Origin: Flavobacteriales bacterium
GTDB lineage: Bacteria; Bacteroidota; Bacteroidia; Flavobacteriales; UA16
Length of the DNA stretch: 6,312 nucleotides
Assembly (NCBI GenBank): GCA_002683735.1
Contig: NYTZ01000157.1
Coordinates: 1 to 6,312 of the forward strand
Direction: 5' to 3'
The notes beneath the pieces are model-generated. The model did not search any database and had not been told where the DNA came from. It saw only the letters and a list, made by a program, of their open reading frames with translations. Below are positions 1-6,312 of the stretch, one piece after another. The translations under genes were made by a program, and so were the position numbers. Each line of letters starts with the position of its first letter. The first letter of the stretch is position 1.

Positions 1-96
1 GTTTCATAAAGTGACCCGAGTCCCAAATTTGTGGGTTCGAGCGTCATTGATAAGAACGAGTATATGACAGGCTTCGAACCACCTCAACCTATTCGG
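1..96. other. Unassigned AT-richer left edge, no recognisable gene
   Basis: This stretch precedes the recognisable part of the crotonase gene and is clearly richer in A and T than what follows. Stops occur in every plus-strand frame within or just after it (for example TAA at 7-9 and TGA at 99-101). None of its readings resembles the expected N-terminal half of an enoyl-CoA hydratase. A 6-base inverted match (GGTTCG at 34-39, CGAACC at 75-80) is present but is short enough to be chance. It may be the edge of a rearrangement or a misassembled or low-quality contig end. Confidence 0.5.
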
Positions 97-134
97 CTTG
101 ACGTGGACGAAACGCTGGCGCTCAGGGACGCGCC
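97..134 (+). pseudogene. Probable frameshifted upstream part of the crotonase gene
   Basis: Reading 97-120 in the first frame gives LDVDETLA. Reading 120-134 in the third frame gives AQGRA, which runs straight into MAERGQ of the crotonase fragment. Joined, they look like the helix before the conserved substrate-binding core in Bacteroidota crotonases, where an Ala-x-x-Gly-Gln type ending is usual. One missing base around 118-121 would fuse the two frames. Left of about 97 the resemblance stops, so any intact gene is broken twice: by the shift and by loss of the first 60-80 codons. This rests on remembered family patterns, not an alignment. A sequencing error is as likely as a true mutation. 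Confidence 0.4.
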
Positions 135-668
135 ATGGCCGAACGCGGACAGCGTACCCTGTTCGATGCTATTGCCCTGTCCAACACCCCCTTCATTGCT
201 GCGATCGGCGGATTTGCACTCGGAGGGGGACTTGAATTGGCCCTGTCCTGTCACGTTCGCATCGCATCGGATCGGGCCCGTATGGGGCTGCCCGAGGTCA
301 CCCTCGGTCTCATTCCGGGATACGGAGGCACCCAACGGCTCGCCCGCATCATCGGTACCGGTCGGGCCATGGAAATGATCCTATCCGCCCGCATGGTCAA
401 GGCCGACGAAGCCTTGATCAGCGGTTTGGTGAGCCGTGTGGTCGAGCCAGAAGCTCTGCTCGATACCGCCTTGAAGGCCGCTTCTGGGATGTCGGCCAAC
501 AGCCCAAACGCGATCGCCGCCGCCATCCGCTGTGTTCAGGCCAGTGGATCCGCAGAAGGATTTGAAGTGGAGATTGACCAATTCGGACGCTGCTTCGAGC
601 ACCCCGACTTCCACGAAGGCGTGGACGCCTTCTTGAACAAGCGCAAACCCGAATTCAAACGCGGATGA
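135..668 (+). CDS. Enoyl-CoA hydratase/isomerase (crotonase family), 5'-truncated
   Basis: This is the C-terminal two thirds of a crotonase-fold enzyme, which in its active form adds water to (or isomerises) enoyl-CoA thioesters, typically in fatty-acid or amino-acid breakdown. From the ATG at 135 it has 177 residues, against about 260 for the family. The glycine-rich oxyanion loop ([10 protein letters not shown], residues 27-36) is present. Glu34 and Glu54 (in [19 protein letters not shown]) are 20 residues apart, like the two catalytic glutamates of rat mitochondrial hydratase. The N-terminal region carrying the other half of the oxyanion hole and much of the CoA site is absent. Homology seems to start before the ATG: codons 120-134 read AQGRA in frame, and the preceding LDVDETLA (97-120) lies in another frame, suggesting a one-base shift near 118-121. 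The ATG at 135 is therefore probably internal, and the piece is not a complete functional enzyme as shown. Its TGA overlaps the dut ATG. The family assignment is secure; the substrate is unknown. Confidence 0.85.
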   Translation: MAERGQRTLFDAIALSNTPFIAAIGGFALGGGLELALSCHVRIASDRARMGLPEVTLGLIPGYGGTQRLARIIGTGRAMEMILSARMVKADEALISGLVSRVVEPEALLDTALKAASGMSANSPNAIAAAIRCVQASGSAEGFEVEIDQFGRCFEHPDFHEGVDAFLNKRKPEFKRG

Positions 669-1132
669 GCTCCTCCACCTCGCCCACCGTTTTGGTCCGG
701 GTGGCCAACACCGGCGCAGATGCCCTGCCGGCCTACGCCACGCCACATAGTGCCGGTCTCGACTTGCGCGCCCGGCTCGACGGCCCGGTGGTTCTGCAGC
801 CTGGCGAACGCCGGCTTGTGCCCACGGGGCTTCACATCGAACTGCCCGAGGGATATGAGGCCCAAGTCCGGCCGCGGAGTGGCTTGGCCTACAAGCATGG
901 CCTCACCGTGCTCAACAGCCCAGGTACCATCGACGCGGACTATCGCGGCGAAATCGGCGTTCTGTTGATTCACCACGGTCAGGAGCCCTTCACCCTCGAG
1001 CCCGGAGAGCGCATCGCCCAATTGGTCGTCGCCGCCTATGCCCGGGTGGAATGGTCCTCCGTCGAAAACCCCGATGACCTCGCCATCACCGATCGCGGTG
1101 CGGGTGGGTTCGGACACACCGGTACTGCATGA
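665..1132 (+). CDS. dut: dUTP diphosphatase (trimeric dUTPase)
   Basis: Hydrolyses dUTP to dUMP and pyrophosphate in the cytoplasm, keeping uracil out of DNA and supplying dUMP for thymidylate synthesis. At 155 residues it matches the homotrimeric family, and all five motifs are present in order. Motif I is AGLDLRA (30-36). Motif II is [11 protein letters not shown] (69-79). Motif III is [13 protein letters not shown] (84-96), with Asp90 in the place of the catalytic aspartate that positions the attacking water. Motif IV is RIAQLVV (116-122). The glycine-rich C-terminal motif V is [10 protein letters not shown] (144-153), with His where many homologues have Ser. An intact motif V arm, which closes over the active site, implies an active enzyme. 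The ATG at 665 overlaps the upstream TGA as ATGA, and the dut TGA overlaps the next gene's ATG the same way, so translation is probably coupled on both sides. No Shine-Dalgarno sequence is evident. Confidence 0.96.
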   Translation: MSSSTSPTVLVRVANTGADALPAYATPHSAGLDLRARLDGPVVLQPGERRLVPTGLHIELPEGYEAQVRPRSGLAYKHGLTVLNSPGTIDADYRGEIGVLLIHHGQEPFTLEPGERIAQLVVAAYARVEWSSVENPDDLAITDRGAGGFGHTGTA

Positions 1133-2130
1133 ATTTGATCATTCCCATGGCCGGACGCGGCAGCCGCCTGCGCCCCCACACGCTCACCATCCCGAAGCCC
1201 CTCGTGCCGGTGGCGGGCAAGCCAATCGTGCAGCACCTCGTGGAGGATCTGGCCGCCATGAGCCCCCGGCCCTTCAAAAACATCGCCTTTGTCATTGGCG
1301 ATTTCGGCGCAGAGGTCGAAGCCGACCTTCTGGCCTTGGCCGAACGCCTCGGTGCACAGGGCCACATTCGACATCAAGCAAAGCCCTTGGGCACGGCGCA
1401 TGCCGTCTGGTGCGCCGAAGAGCTGCTCGAAGGCGAGGCTGTGATCGCATTCGCTGACACCCTATTCCGTGCCGATTTCCACCTCGACGCAGAAGCCGAC
1501 GGGCACATTTTCGTGAAGCGCATCGACGACCCCCGCCAATTCGGAGTGGTCGTGCTCGGCGAGGACGGAGCAATCGACACCTATGCCGAGAAGCCCGAAG
1601 AGCCCGTATCCGACCTGGCGATGATCGGCATTTACCACTTCCGCGACGCGGCTGGATTGCACCGTGAAATCCGCAAGCTCATCGAAGGAGATGTGCGCCA
1701 CGGCGACGAATTCCAGTTGCCGGACGCCTTCCGCGCCCTCACCGAACAAGGCGCCCGCTTCCGGCCTGGAGAAGTCAGCGCGTGGATGGATTGTGGCAAC
1801 CGCCGGGTGACGGTCGACACCAACGGACGCATGCTCGACTTCATGGGAGAGCAAGCCCGTGTGCACGACGGCGTCACCTTGGAAGACAGCATCGTCATTC
1901 CTCCCTGCGAAATCCAACCGGGCACCGTCCTCCGACGGTCCGTGGTCGGACCGCGGGTGACCATCGGCCCCGACACGGTGGTGGAAGACAGCATCCTCCG
2001 GGATTGCCTCATCGGCGACCACACCCACATCCAAGGTGCCCACCTCGAGGGCGCCATGATCGGACGGCACGCCAAGATCGTTCAGGCCCCTGCCGACCTC
2101 AGCCTCGGAGACCACTGCGAAATCGGATGA
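1129..2130 (+). CDS. Sugar-phosphate nucleotidyltransferase with C-terminal left-handed beta-helix
   Basis: Predicted to couple a nucleoside triphosphate to a sugar 1-phosphate, giving an NDP-sugar for glycan synthesis and releasing pyrophosphate, in the cytoplasm. The N-terminal Rossmann-like domain (about 1-235) has the signature [10 protein letters not shown]...PKPLVPV, with Gly9-Arg13 forming the nucleotide loop and Lys23 the conserved lysine. LGTAHAV (87-93) corresponds to the base-recognition segment. Asp110 in FADTLF is at the position of the metal-binding aspartate of RmlA. EKP (154-156) and WMDCGN (219-224) match later family motifs. Residues from about 243 to the end show irregular hexapeptide periodicity (repeated I/V-G and I/V-x-x-G-x-x-I steps), typical of a left-handed beta-helix. 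No acetyltransferase active site is obvious there, so the helix may serve oligomerisation or regulation. Length is 333 residues. ATGA overlaps join it to dut and to the TPR gene. The sugar and nucleotide cannot be told from sequence alone, and no other sugar-pathway genes are nearby. Confidence 0.9.
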   Translation: MNLIIPMAGRGSRLRPHTLTIPKPLVPVAGKPIVQHLVEDLAAMSPRPFKNIAFVIGDFGAEVEADLLALAERLGAQGHIRHQAKPLGTAHAVWCAEELLEGEAVIAFADTLFRADFHLDAEADGHIFVKRIDDPRQFGVVVLGEDGAIDTYAEKPEEPVSDLAMIGIYHFRDAAGLHREIRKLIEGDVRHGDEFQLPDAFRALTEQGARFRPGEVSAWMDCGNRRVTVDTNGRMLDFMGEQARVHDGVTLEDSIVIPPCEIQPGTVLRRSVVGPRVTIGPDTVVEDSILRDCLIGDHTHIQGAHLEGAMIGRHAKIVQAPADLSLGDHCEIG

Positions 2131-3839
2131 GCCGTCTGACCCCCTTTCTGCTGTTCTGCCTGACCCTGACGGCCGGTGGATGTGCCGTGCTCGGAGGGGC
2201 GGGATCCACGGACGATTCTGGAATGGGCGGCGTGGACAAGGCGTTTCACGACGCCTACTACGATGCTCAGGTGGCCAAGCTCAAAGGCGACCGTGCCGGT
2301 GCCAAAGAAGCCTTGCTCACCTGTCTCGATCGCGACCCTGCCGCAGCCGTGGTCCACTTTGAACTGGCCCGGCTCGAGCGACAGGATGGACAATGGGATG
2401 CAGCCCGCAGCGCAGTGGACAAGGCCGTAGCCTTGGATGGCGACAACGCCTGGTACCGCAAAGAGCAGGCGGACATTGCCCTGGAACTTGGAGATGCCGA
2501 GGCCGCGGATGCCGCGTTGACGTGGTTGCTCGACAACAAACCGGAAGACGACCTCTCAGCGAACCAACTGTTGGACCTCCGCATTGCCCAAGGTGACCTC
2601 AAAGGCGCTTTGGCCGTGGTGGACGTGCTCGAACGCGAATGGGGACCCGATCCGGAGTGGCACTTTGAACGCCACCGTTTGCACCTGTCCGCAGGCAATC
2701 TCGAATCTGCCCTGAACGCCCTAGAGCGGCTCGAAACGGACTTCCCGGATGTGGTGGAAGGACCGCTTCAACGCGCCCGACTGCTCGGCACACTCGACCG
2801 GGAAGCCGAAGCCGAGTCGGTCCTAAAAGCCGCCCTGGCCCGCACCGGAAATGGGCGGCTCCACCTCGAATGGGCCCACCTACTGACCCGCCGCGGCGAC
2901 ACCGATGCCGCCCGGGAGCACGTGCGCCGCGCCTTCCGCTCAGAGGAGGTCCCCCTCGCCGAAAAGACGGACATCGCTTGGACCTACGTCGAATTGGCGG
3001 AAATCCAGGTGGAGCTGCGGCCAGAAGCCGCTGAGCTCATTGCCCTCCTCCGCGCAGCCCACCCGGGAGAAGCCGGACCCCTCGACCTCGACGCTTCACT
3101 GCGAAGCATCGCTGGAGACAATGAAGGCGCGTTGGCCGCCCTCGAGGCCGCCCTCGACCTCGATCCGAACGCCCCGGAACGTTGGCTGGACGCCTGCCAA
3201 CTCGCCATCGACCTGAAGGAGTGGGGCGCGCTAGATGGTTTGGGAGAGCGCGCCGCATTTCGGTTCCCAAACCTGCCGGTATTTCCCTACTTCCGAGGCC
3301 TTGCCTTGATCGAACTCGACGACCCAAGGGCCGCCGAACGACAACTCAAATCGGCCCGCAACCTCATCGTCGATCGGCCACAATTCGAAAGCGACGTCCT
3401 CGCCACATTGGCCCAACTTGCCCATGACCGAGAGGCCCACGCTGCATCAGATGAATGGTACGAACTCGCCATCGAGGTCAACCCGCAAAACGTGTTGGCC
3501 CTGAACAACTACGCCTACTACCTCGCCCTGCGCGGCGTCAAACCGCAACGGTCGGTGGAGCTGGCGGAGAAGGCTGTCCAGCTGGCCCCGGGAGAGGCCA
3601 ACTTCGAGGACACCTATGCCTGGGCACTTTTCCGCGCTGGCCTGTCCGAGGAAGCCCTGACCTGGATTGAATTGGCCCTCTACCATGAGGGGGATCGGCC
3701 CGGCGCCACGGTGCTGGACCACGCTGGCGACATCCTTCAGGACCTCGGCCGGACAGAGGAAGCCCAACAGCGTTGGCAACAGGCACTCGATGCCGGCGGC
3801 GACCCGGCGACCATCACCCCCAAACTCCAGGCGGAATGA
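2127..3839 (+). CDS. Tetratricopeptide-repeat lipoprotein
   Basis: A 570-residue predicted lipoprotein, almost wholly helical TPR repeats, which normally act as protein-binding scaffolds; the partner is unknown. The reading frame is open further upstream to 1782, but that part lies within the nucleotidyltransferase gene. I chose the ATG at 2127 because it forms an ATGA overlap with the upstream stop and starts a good signal peptide ([19 protein letters not shown]). Cys19 is the predicted lipidated residue, although the lipobox (A-G-G-C) is not ideal. A Gly/Ser/Asp-rich linker (20-35) follows. The first repeats lie near 43-71, 72-107 and 108-142. Degenerate repeats fill the middle, and the best-conserved run is at 455-560 (NNYAYYLALRG, DTYAWALFRAG and DHAGDILQDLGR). 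The segment after Cys19 is AVLGG; whether the protein is surface-exposed cannot be decided. It overlaps the DUF4292 gene by four bases, which makes that lipoprotein a likely partner by context. Confidence 0.88.
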   Translation: MSRLTPFLLFCLTLTAGGCAVLGGAGSTDDSGMGGVDKAFHDAYYDAQVAKLKGDRAGAKEALLTCLDRDPAAAVVHFELARLERQDGQWDAARSAVDKAVALDGDNAWYRKEQADIALELGDAEAADAALTWLLDNKPEDDLSANQLLDLRIAQGDLKGALAVVDVLEREWGPDPEWHFERHRLHLSAGNLESALNALERLETDFPDVVEGPLQRARLLGTLDREAEAESVLKAALARTGNGRLHLEWAHLLTRRGDTDAAREHVRRAFRSEEVPLAEKTDIAWTYVELAEIQVELRPEAAELIALLRAAHPGEAGPLDLDASLRSIAGDNEGALAALEAALDLDPNAPERWLDACQLAIDLKEWGALDGLGERAAFRFPNLPVFPYFRGLALIELDDPRAAERQLKSARNLIVDRPQFESDVLATLAQLAHDREAHAASDEWYELAIEVNPQNVLALNNYAYYLALRGVKPQRSVELAEKAVQLAPGEANFEDTYAWALFRAGLSEEALTWIELALYHEGDRPGATVLDHAGDILQDLGRTEEAQQRWQQALDAGGDPATITPKLQAE

Positions 3840-4735
3840 GGGGGATTGTCCTCGGCATCACAGTGTTGATTCTGGCCAGCGGCTGCACCAACACGCGCCG
3901 GCTGGAACGGGGGAAGCCCATCCGCTCCGAAGGTGCAGGCGGGGTGATGCGCAAGCATTTGTCCACCCTCGCCGAGCCCGACTGGGCGGCCATGCGCATG
4001 CAAGTCGAGGCCAATGTGGCCGGGGACCAGAACACATTTAAGGTCAACGCCCGGGTCCGGCGGGATTCGGCCATTTGGATGAGCATCACGCCCGCATTAG
4101 GAGTGGAGGTAGCCCGCCTGTTGCTCACCCAAGACTCGGTAATGTTCTACTCCAAGGTGCCGGGCAACCGCTTCGCCTACAAAGGGGGCTATGCCGCCTT
4201 CGACAGCCTGTTGAGCACCGAATTGAACTACGAAATGATCCAGTGCATGCTCCTCGGTCAGGGCATTGAACTGGAGGACGAGAACAGCAAGTATATCAGC
4301 AAGGTGGACGGGCGAGAGCACCTGCTCATCAACAAGTACAAGCGCCGAATTCGCCGCCTAGTGGGAGTGAAGGAAAAGGAAATCGCACCGGACGACAGCT
4401 TGGCTGTCGACGCGCCTGAGAACGTGCAGGAACGGGTGATGAACCGTTCAGATGAGGACGACCTGCTGGTCAAGCGTTACTGGTTTGATGGTTTGGGGTA
4501 CCAATTGACCCGCACGCGTTTCGACGACCTCTATTACGGCCGCTCCATCGAAATCGGCCACGGCGGATTCGAGCCGGAAGCTGGAGGGTGGATTCCCCAC
4601 CGCACCGACATCACCATCGCGTCCCCAGAGGGAACGCACCGGATTTCCATCGACATCTCCCGGGCCAAATACGGCAAGGCCTATCCCCTGCCGTTCGACC
4701 TCCCTGACGAAATCGAATTGCGCCATGGACTCTGA
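3836..4735 (+). CDS. DUF4292-family lipoprotein (possibly LolA/LolB-like fold)
   Basis: A 299-residue lipoprotein resembling Bacteroidota DUF4292 proteins, whose role I do not know to be established. The ATG at 3836 forms an ATGA overlap with the TPR stop; the open frame runs back to 3773 but only overlaps that gene. The signal peptide MRGIVLGITVLILASGC ends at predicted lipidated Cys17. Family-like segments include RVRRDSAIWMSITPALGVEVAR, which starts about 60 residues after the cysteine, followed by LLTQDSVMFYSKVPGNRFAYKGGY and then the LLSTELNYEMIQCMLLGQ helix. The C-terminal half has alternating beta-strand character (HRTDITIASPEGTHRISIDI). This repeated-strand layout is compatible with a half-barrel lipid-binding fold of the LolA/LolB type, and I recall the family being grouped with that clan; both points need checking. 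If so, it could bind lipid or lipoprotein acyl chains in the periplasm. A charged insert around EKEIAPDDSLAVD looks like a loop. Its 3' end overlaps the next gene. Confidence 0.85.
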   Translation: MRGIVLGITVLILASGCTNTRRLERGKPIRSEGAGGVMRKHLSTLAEPDWAAMRMQVEANVAGDQNTFKVNARVRRDSAIWMSITPALGVEVARLLLTQDSVMFYSKVPGNRFAYKGGYAAFDSLLSTELNYEMIQCMLLGQGIELEDENSKYISKVDGREHLLINKYKRRIRRLVGVKEKEIAPDDSLAVDAPENVQERVMNRSDEDDLLVKRYWFDGLGYQLTRTRFDDLYYGRSIEIGHGGFEPEAGGWIPHRTDITIASPEGTHRISIDISRAKYGKAYPLPFDLPDEIELRHGL

Positions 4736-5933
4736 CGGCATGCACCGGCTGCTTCTCGTGGCCTGGATGTGGGCCATGTGCGTCCCAGGTGTACTCCTCG
4801 CCCAAGGCGGAGAGCAAGCGCGGCTCGAGGCCGAGCGCAAGGCCATCAGCGACCGCATCGCCGCCACGCAGTCCCTCCTTCAATCCACCCGGGACGACAA
4901 AGCGCGAAGTACCCAGGAATGGGCCGTGCTGAAAGAACAGTTGTCCTTGCGCCAACAGCTCCTGTCCAACCTTCGGGCAGAACGCCAGGCCGCGGAGCGC
5001 CGGCTGACCCAACGCGAATCCGGCGTGCACATAGCAGACAGTCAGCTCGCAGACCTCAAAGAAGAATATGCCCGCATGATCCGGCTCGCGGCCCGGCTGG
5101 GCGGACGGGATCAATGGTGGCAGGTCGTCCTCGACGCCGAAGGGACCACCCAGGCCTTTCGACGGCTGCTGCTGATTGAAGAATACAGCCGCCTTCGACG
5201 TGCCCAAGCCGAACGCATCGCGTCCTCCGCAGAATCCCTCCGTCAGGAAATGGCCGCCCTCGAGCGCGAACGCAATGACCTTGTGGCGGTGGAAGCTGAC
5301 CTCCGCGCCCAACGCGACGCCGCCAAAACCTCAGCGCGCCGCATGGAGTCCCTGGTGGCGGACTTCCAATCCCGGGAACAGGAACTCCGCAACCAACTGG
5401 CTCGGGAAGAAGCCCGACGCGCCGAGCTGGGCAAGGCGATCGAACGCATTCTGGAAGCCGCGCGCCGCGCAGCCAACAATACCACCGGTTTTGCCGCAAC
5501 CCCTGAAGGAAAAATCATCGCCGCGGAATTCACGGCCAACCGGGGACGGCTTCCCTGGCCAGTGGCAGAAGGGGTCCTTGTGGGACGATTTGGTACACAC
5601 CCGCACCCAAGTCTCCCTGGAATCCGCATCGAGCGTCGGGGCATCGACATCGCCACTTCGAAAGGCGGGACCGTATTCGCCATTTTCAGCGGAAGAGTCT
5701 CCAACGTGATCACCATCCCGGGTGGCGGAATGGTGGTGATGCTGGACCATGGGTCGCATCGCTCCGTTTACGCCAACTTGGGAGGCGTCCGTGTAGCGTC
5801 CGGAGAGGACGTGAGGACAGGACAAGCGATAGGCACTGTCATCGACCTTGGCGAAGGGCCCAGGGCTCACCTTGAAATCTGGGATGCAAAAGGAAGCGCA
5901 CCTCTCGATCCCGAATCTTGGATTGCCGACTAA
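4725..5933 (+). CDS. EnvC-like coiled-coil protein with degenerate LytM/M23 domain
   Basis: Predicted periplasmic activator of N-acetylmuramoyl-L-alanine amidases at the division septum, not itself a peptidase. From 4725 it has 402 residues and overlaps the DUF4292 gene by 11 bases. An alternative ATG at 4740 (residue 6) gives a cleaner signal peptide, MHRLLLVAWMWAMC..., and a 4-base gap. Cleavage is likely near Ala26. Residues about 28-245 are a long, Arg/Glu/Ala-rich coiled coil. A segment at 128-165 (QWWQVVLDAEG...RLLLIEEYSRLRRAQAE) resembles the hinge region of E. coli EnvC. The LytM domain spans about 282-402. Of the M23 zinc and catalytic positions, the first His of HxxxD is Arg304 while Asp308 remains, the YxHL His is Asn351, and the final HxH reads R380-A-H382. 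Metal binding is therefore almost certainly lost, as in EnvC and its Bacteroidota relatives. A cognate amidase is not in the window. It is the last gene of the plus-strand unit. Confidence 0.9.
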   Translation: MDSDGMHRLLLVAWMWAMCVPGVLLAQGGEQARLEAERKAISDRIAATQSLLQSTRDDKARSTQEWAVLKEQLSLRQQLLSNLRAERQAAERRLTQRESGVHIADSQLADLKEEYARMIRLAARLGGRDQWWQVVLDAEGTTQAFRRLLLIEEYSRLRRAQAERIASSAESLRQEMAALERERNDLVAVEADLRAQRDAAKTSARRMESLVADFQSREQELRNQLAREEARRAELGKAIERILEAARRAANNTTGFAATPEGKIIAAEFTANRGRLPWPVAEGVLVGRFGTHPHPSLPGIRIERRGIDIATSKGGTVFAIFSGRVSNVITIPGGGMVVMLDHGSHRSVYANLGGVRVASGEDVRTGQAIGTVIDLGEGPRAHLEIWDAKGSAPLDPESWIAD

Positions 5934-5943
5934 TCCTGAAACG

Positions 5944-5969
5944 TGAGCGAAGACAGCTCAGGTGTTTTC
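5944..5969 (+). terminator. Possible weak intrinsic terminator between convergent genes
   Basis: In the 24-base gap after the EnvC-like gene, running slightly into the end of the opposing permease fragment, TGAGC (5944-5948) can pair with GCTCA (5956-5960) around a 7-base loop. A short T-rich run (TGTTTTCT, 5963-5970) follows. The stem is only five base pairs and the T-run begins two bases after it, so the structure is weak. The position, just after the last plus-strand stop and between converging genes, is where a terminator is expected. An outer pairing (CCTGA/TCAGG) competes with it. Confidence 0.3.
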
Positions 5970-6299
5970 TAGAACTCTTGTGGGCCGTCTCGCTTGATGA
6001 AACCACGCTGCTAAGGCAAACACGATTCCATTGACAAAGATGATTGACCCCGCAATGGAGACGTTGTTCCACTGCGCAAAAAGAAATCCTACACACACAC
6101 TCAACACACCGACGAAGCAGGCCAAGAGAATCAAGGCCCTGATGCTTCTGACGAGGAGATACGCTGTCGCCGAGGGAAGAATGAAAAACCCCATCACCAT
6201 CACCGCGCCTACTGCATTAAATGACGCAATGGTGAACAGGGACACCATGAACATGAGCAAATAGTGCCAGAGACGCGGACTAGATAAGTGGCACTTCAA
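5958..6299 (-). CDS. Metal (Zn/Mn-type) ABC transporter permease, C-terminal fragment
   Basis: This is the C-terminal 113 residues of an ABC-3 family (ZnuB/TroC/MntB-like) inner-membrane permease, which forms the channel of a zinc-, manganese- or iron-uptake transporter; full proteins have roughly 260-290 residues or more. The key segment is HYLLMFMVSLFTIASFNAVGAVMVMGFFILPSATAYLL, which matches the family's conserved HYxLM...SLT..(A)SF.AVG..LV.....PAATA.LL stretch. It is followed by two more hydrophobic helices (RALILLACFVGVLSVCVGFLF and SIAGSIIFVNGIVFALAAW). The TTG at 6297-6299 is only the first permissible codon after an in-frame TAA at 6306-6308; it is unlikely to be the true start because it lies within conserved sequence. 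The gene is truncated by the window edge, frameshifted, or a remnant. It converges on the plus-strand operon, and its AT-richer codon use differs from that of its neighbours. The metal cannot be assigned. Confidence 0.75.
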   Translation of the reverse strand: MKCHLSSPRLWHYLLMFMVSLFTIASFNAVGAVMVMGFFILPSATAYLLVRSIRALILLACFVGVLSVCVGFLFAQWNNVSIAGSIIFVNGIVFALAAWFHQARRPTRVLENT

Positions 6300-6312
6300 A
6301 AAACATTAAAAA

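Noticed and set aside
31..90. tRNA-like GGTTCGAG and CTTCGAACC elements near the left edge
   Set aside because: The TTCGA cores resemble a T-loop, but the flanking bases do not form a T-stem and no acceptor or anticodon arms can be drawn.
1132..1138. dUTPase motif V variant (His in place of the common Ser)
   Set aside because: GFGHTG or GFGHSG endings occur in other bacterial dUTPases as far as I recall, so this is ordinary variation and does not suggest an inactive enzyme.
1462..2115. Long minus-strand open frame of 217 codons opposite the nucleotidyltransferase gene
   Set aside because: It lies wholly opposite a gene with clear family motifs, its translation resembles no protein family I know, and long antisense frames are common in GC-rich coding DNA.
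1782..2126. Upstream extension of the TPR reading frame by 115 codons
   Set aside because: The extension is Arg/His/Pro-rich, lies inside the nucleotidyltransferase gene and would bury the signal peptide; the ATG at 2127 gives an ATGA junction and a lipoprotein signal.
4611..5312. Minus-strand open frame of 233 codons across the EnvC-like gene
   Set aside because: It spans the DUF4292/EnvC junction in antisense, has no recognisable domain and is explained by the codon bias of the real genes.
6031..6264. Plus-strand open frame opposite the permease fragment
   Set aside because: The minus-strand reading matches a transmembrane permease family; the plus reading is a shadow with no family resemblance.

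Overview
The window carries a tightly packed block of plus-strand genes, about 60% or more GC by eye, from 135 to 5933. A short minus-strand gene fragment (5958-6299) converges on it. The gene content and order are dUTPase, a sugar-phosphate nucleotidyltransferase, a TPR lipoprotein, a DUF4292 lipoprotein and an EnvC-like M23 protein. As I recall it, this is a conserved chromosomal neighbourhood of Bacteroidota, especially Flavobacteriia-like lineages. The lack of clear Shine-Dalgarno sequences also fits that phylum. The GC content is high for Bacteroidota, so a GC-rich lineage of the phylum is my best guess. No lower rank can be supported from the sequence.

Layout: (1) 1-96 is AT-richer sequence with no recognised gene. 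(2) From about 97 to 668 lies the C-terminal two thirds of an enoyl-CoA hydratase/isomerase. Its N-terminal part is missing and its frame seems to shift by one base near 118-121. (3) 665-1132 is dut. (4) 1129-2130 is a nucleotidyltransferase with a C-terminal left-handed beta-helix. (5) 2127-3839 is a TPR lipoprotein. (6) 3836-4735 is a DUF4292 lipoprotein. (7) 4725-5933 is an EnvC-like coiled-coil protein whose LytM/M23 domain has lost several metal ligands. (8) 5958-6299, minus strand, is the C-terminal end of a zinc/manganese-type (ABC-3 family) ABC transporter permease in AT-richer sequence, interrupted by a stop near the window edge.

The first five plus-strand genes are joined by four consecutive 4-base ATGA stop/start overlaps, and the last pair overlap by 11 bases or are separated by 4. 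This strongly suggests one translationally coupled transcription unit. Functionally it joins a fatty-acyl-CoA enzyme and a nucleotide-pool enzyme to an envelope set: an activated-sugar enzyme, two predicted lipoproteins and a predicted activator of cell-wall amidases. A shared role in envelope biogenesis or division is an inference from this arrangement.

Both window edges show truncated genes with apparent single-base frame disruptions in sequence of different composition. This could be contig-end error, misassembly or real rearrangement. I saw no RNA genes, CRISPR arrays, insertion sequences, prophage genes or obvious novel defence system.
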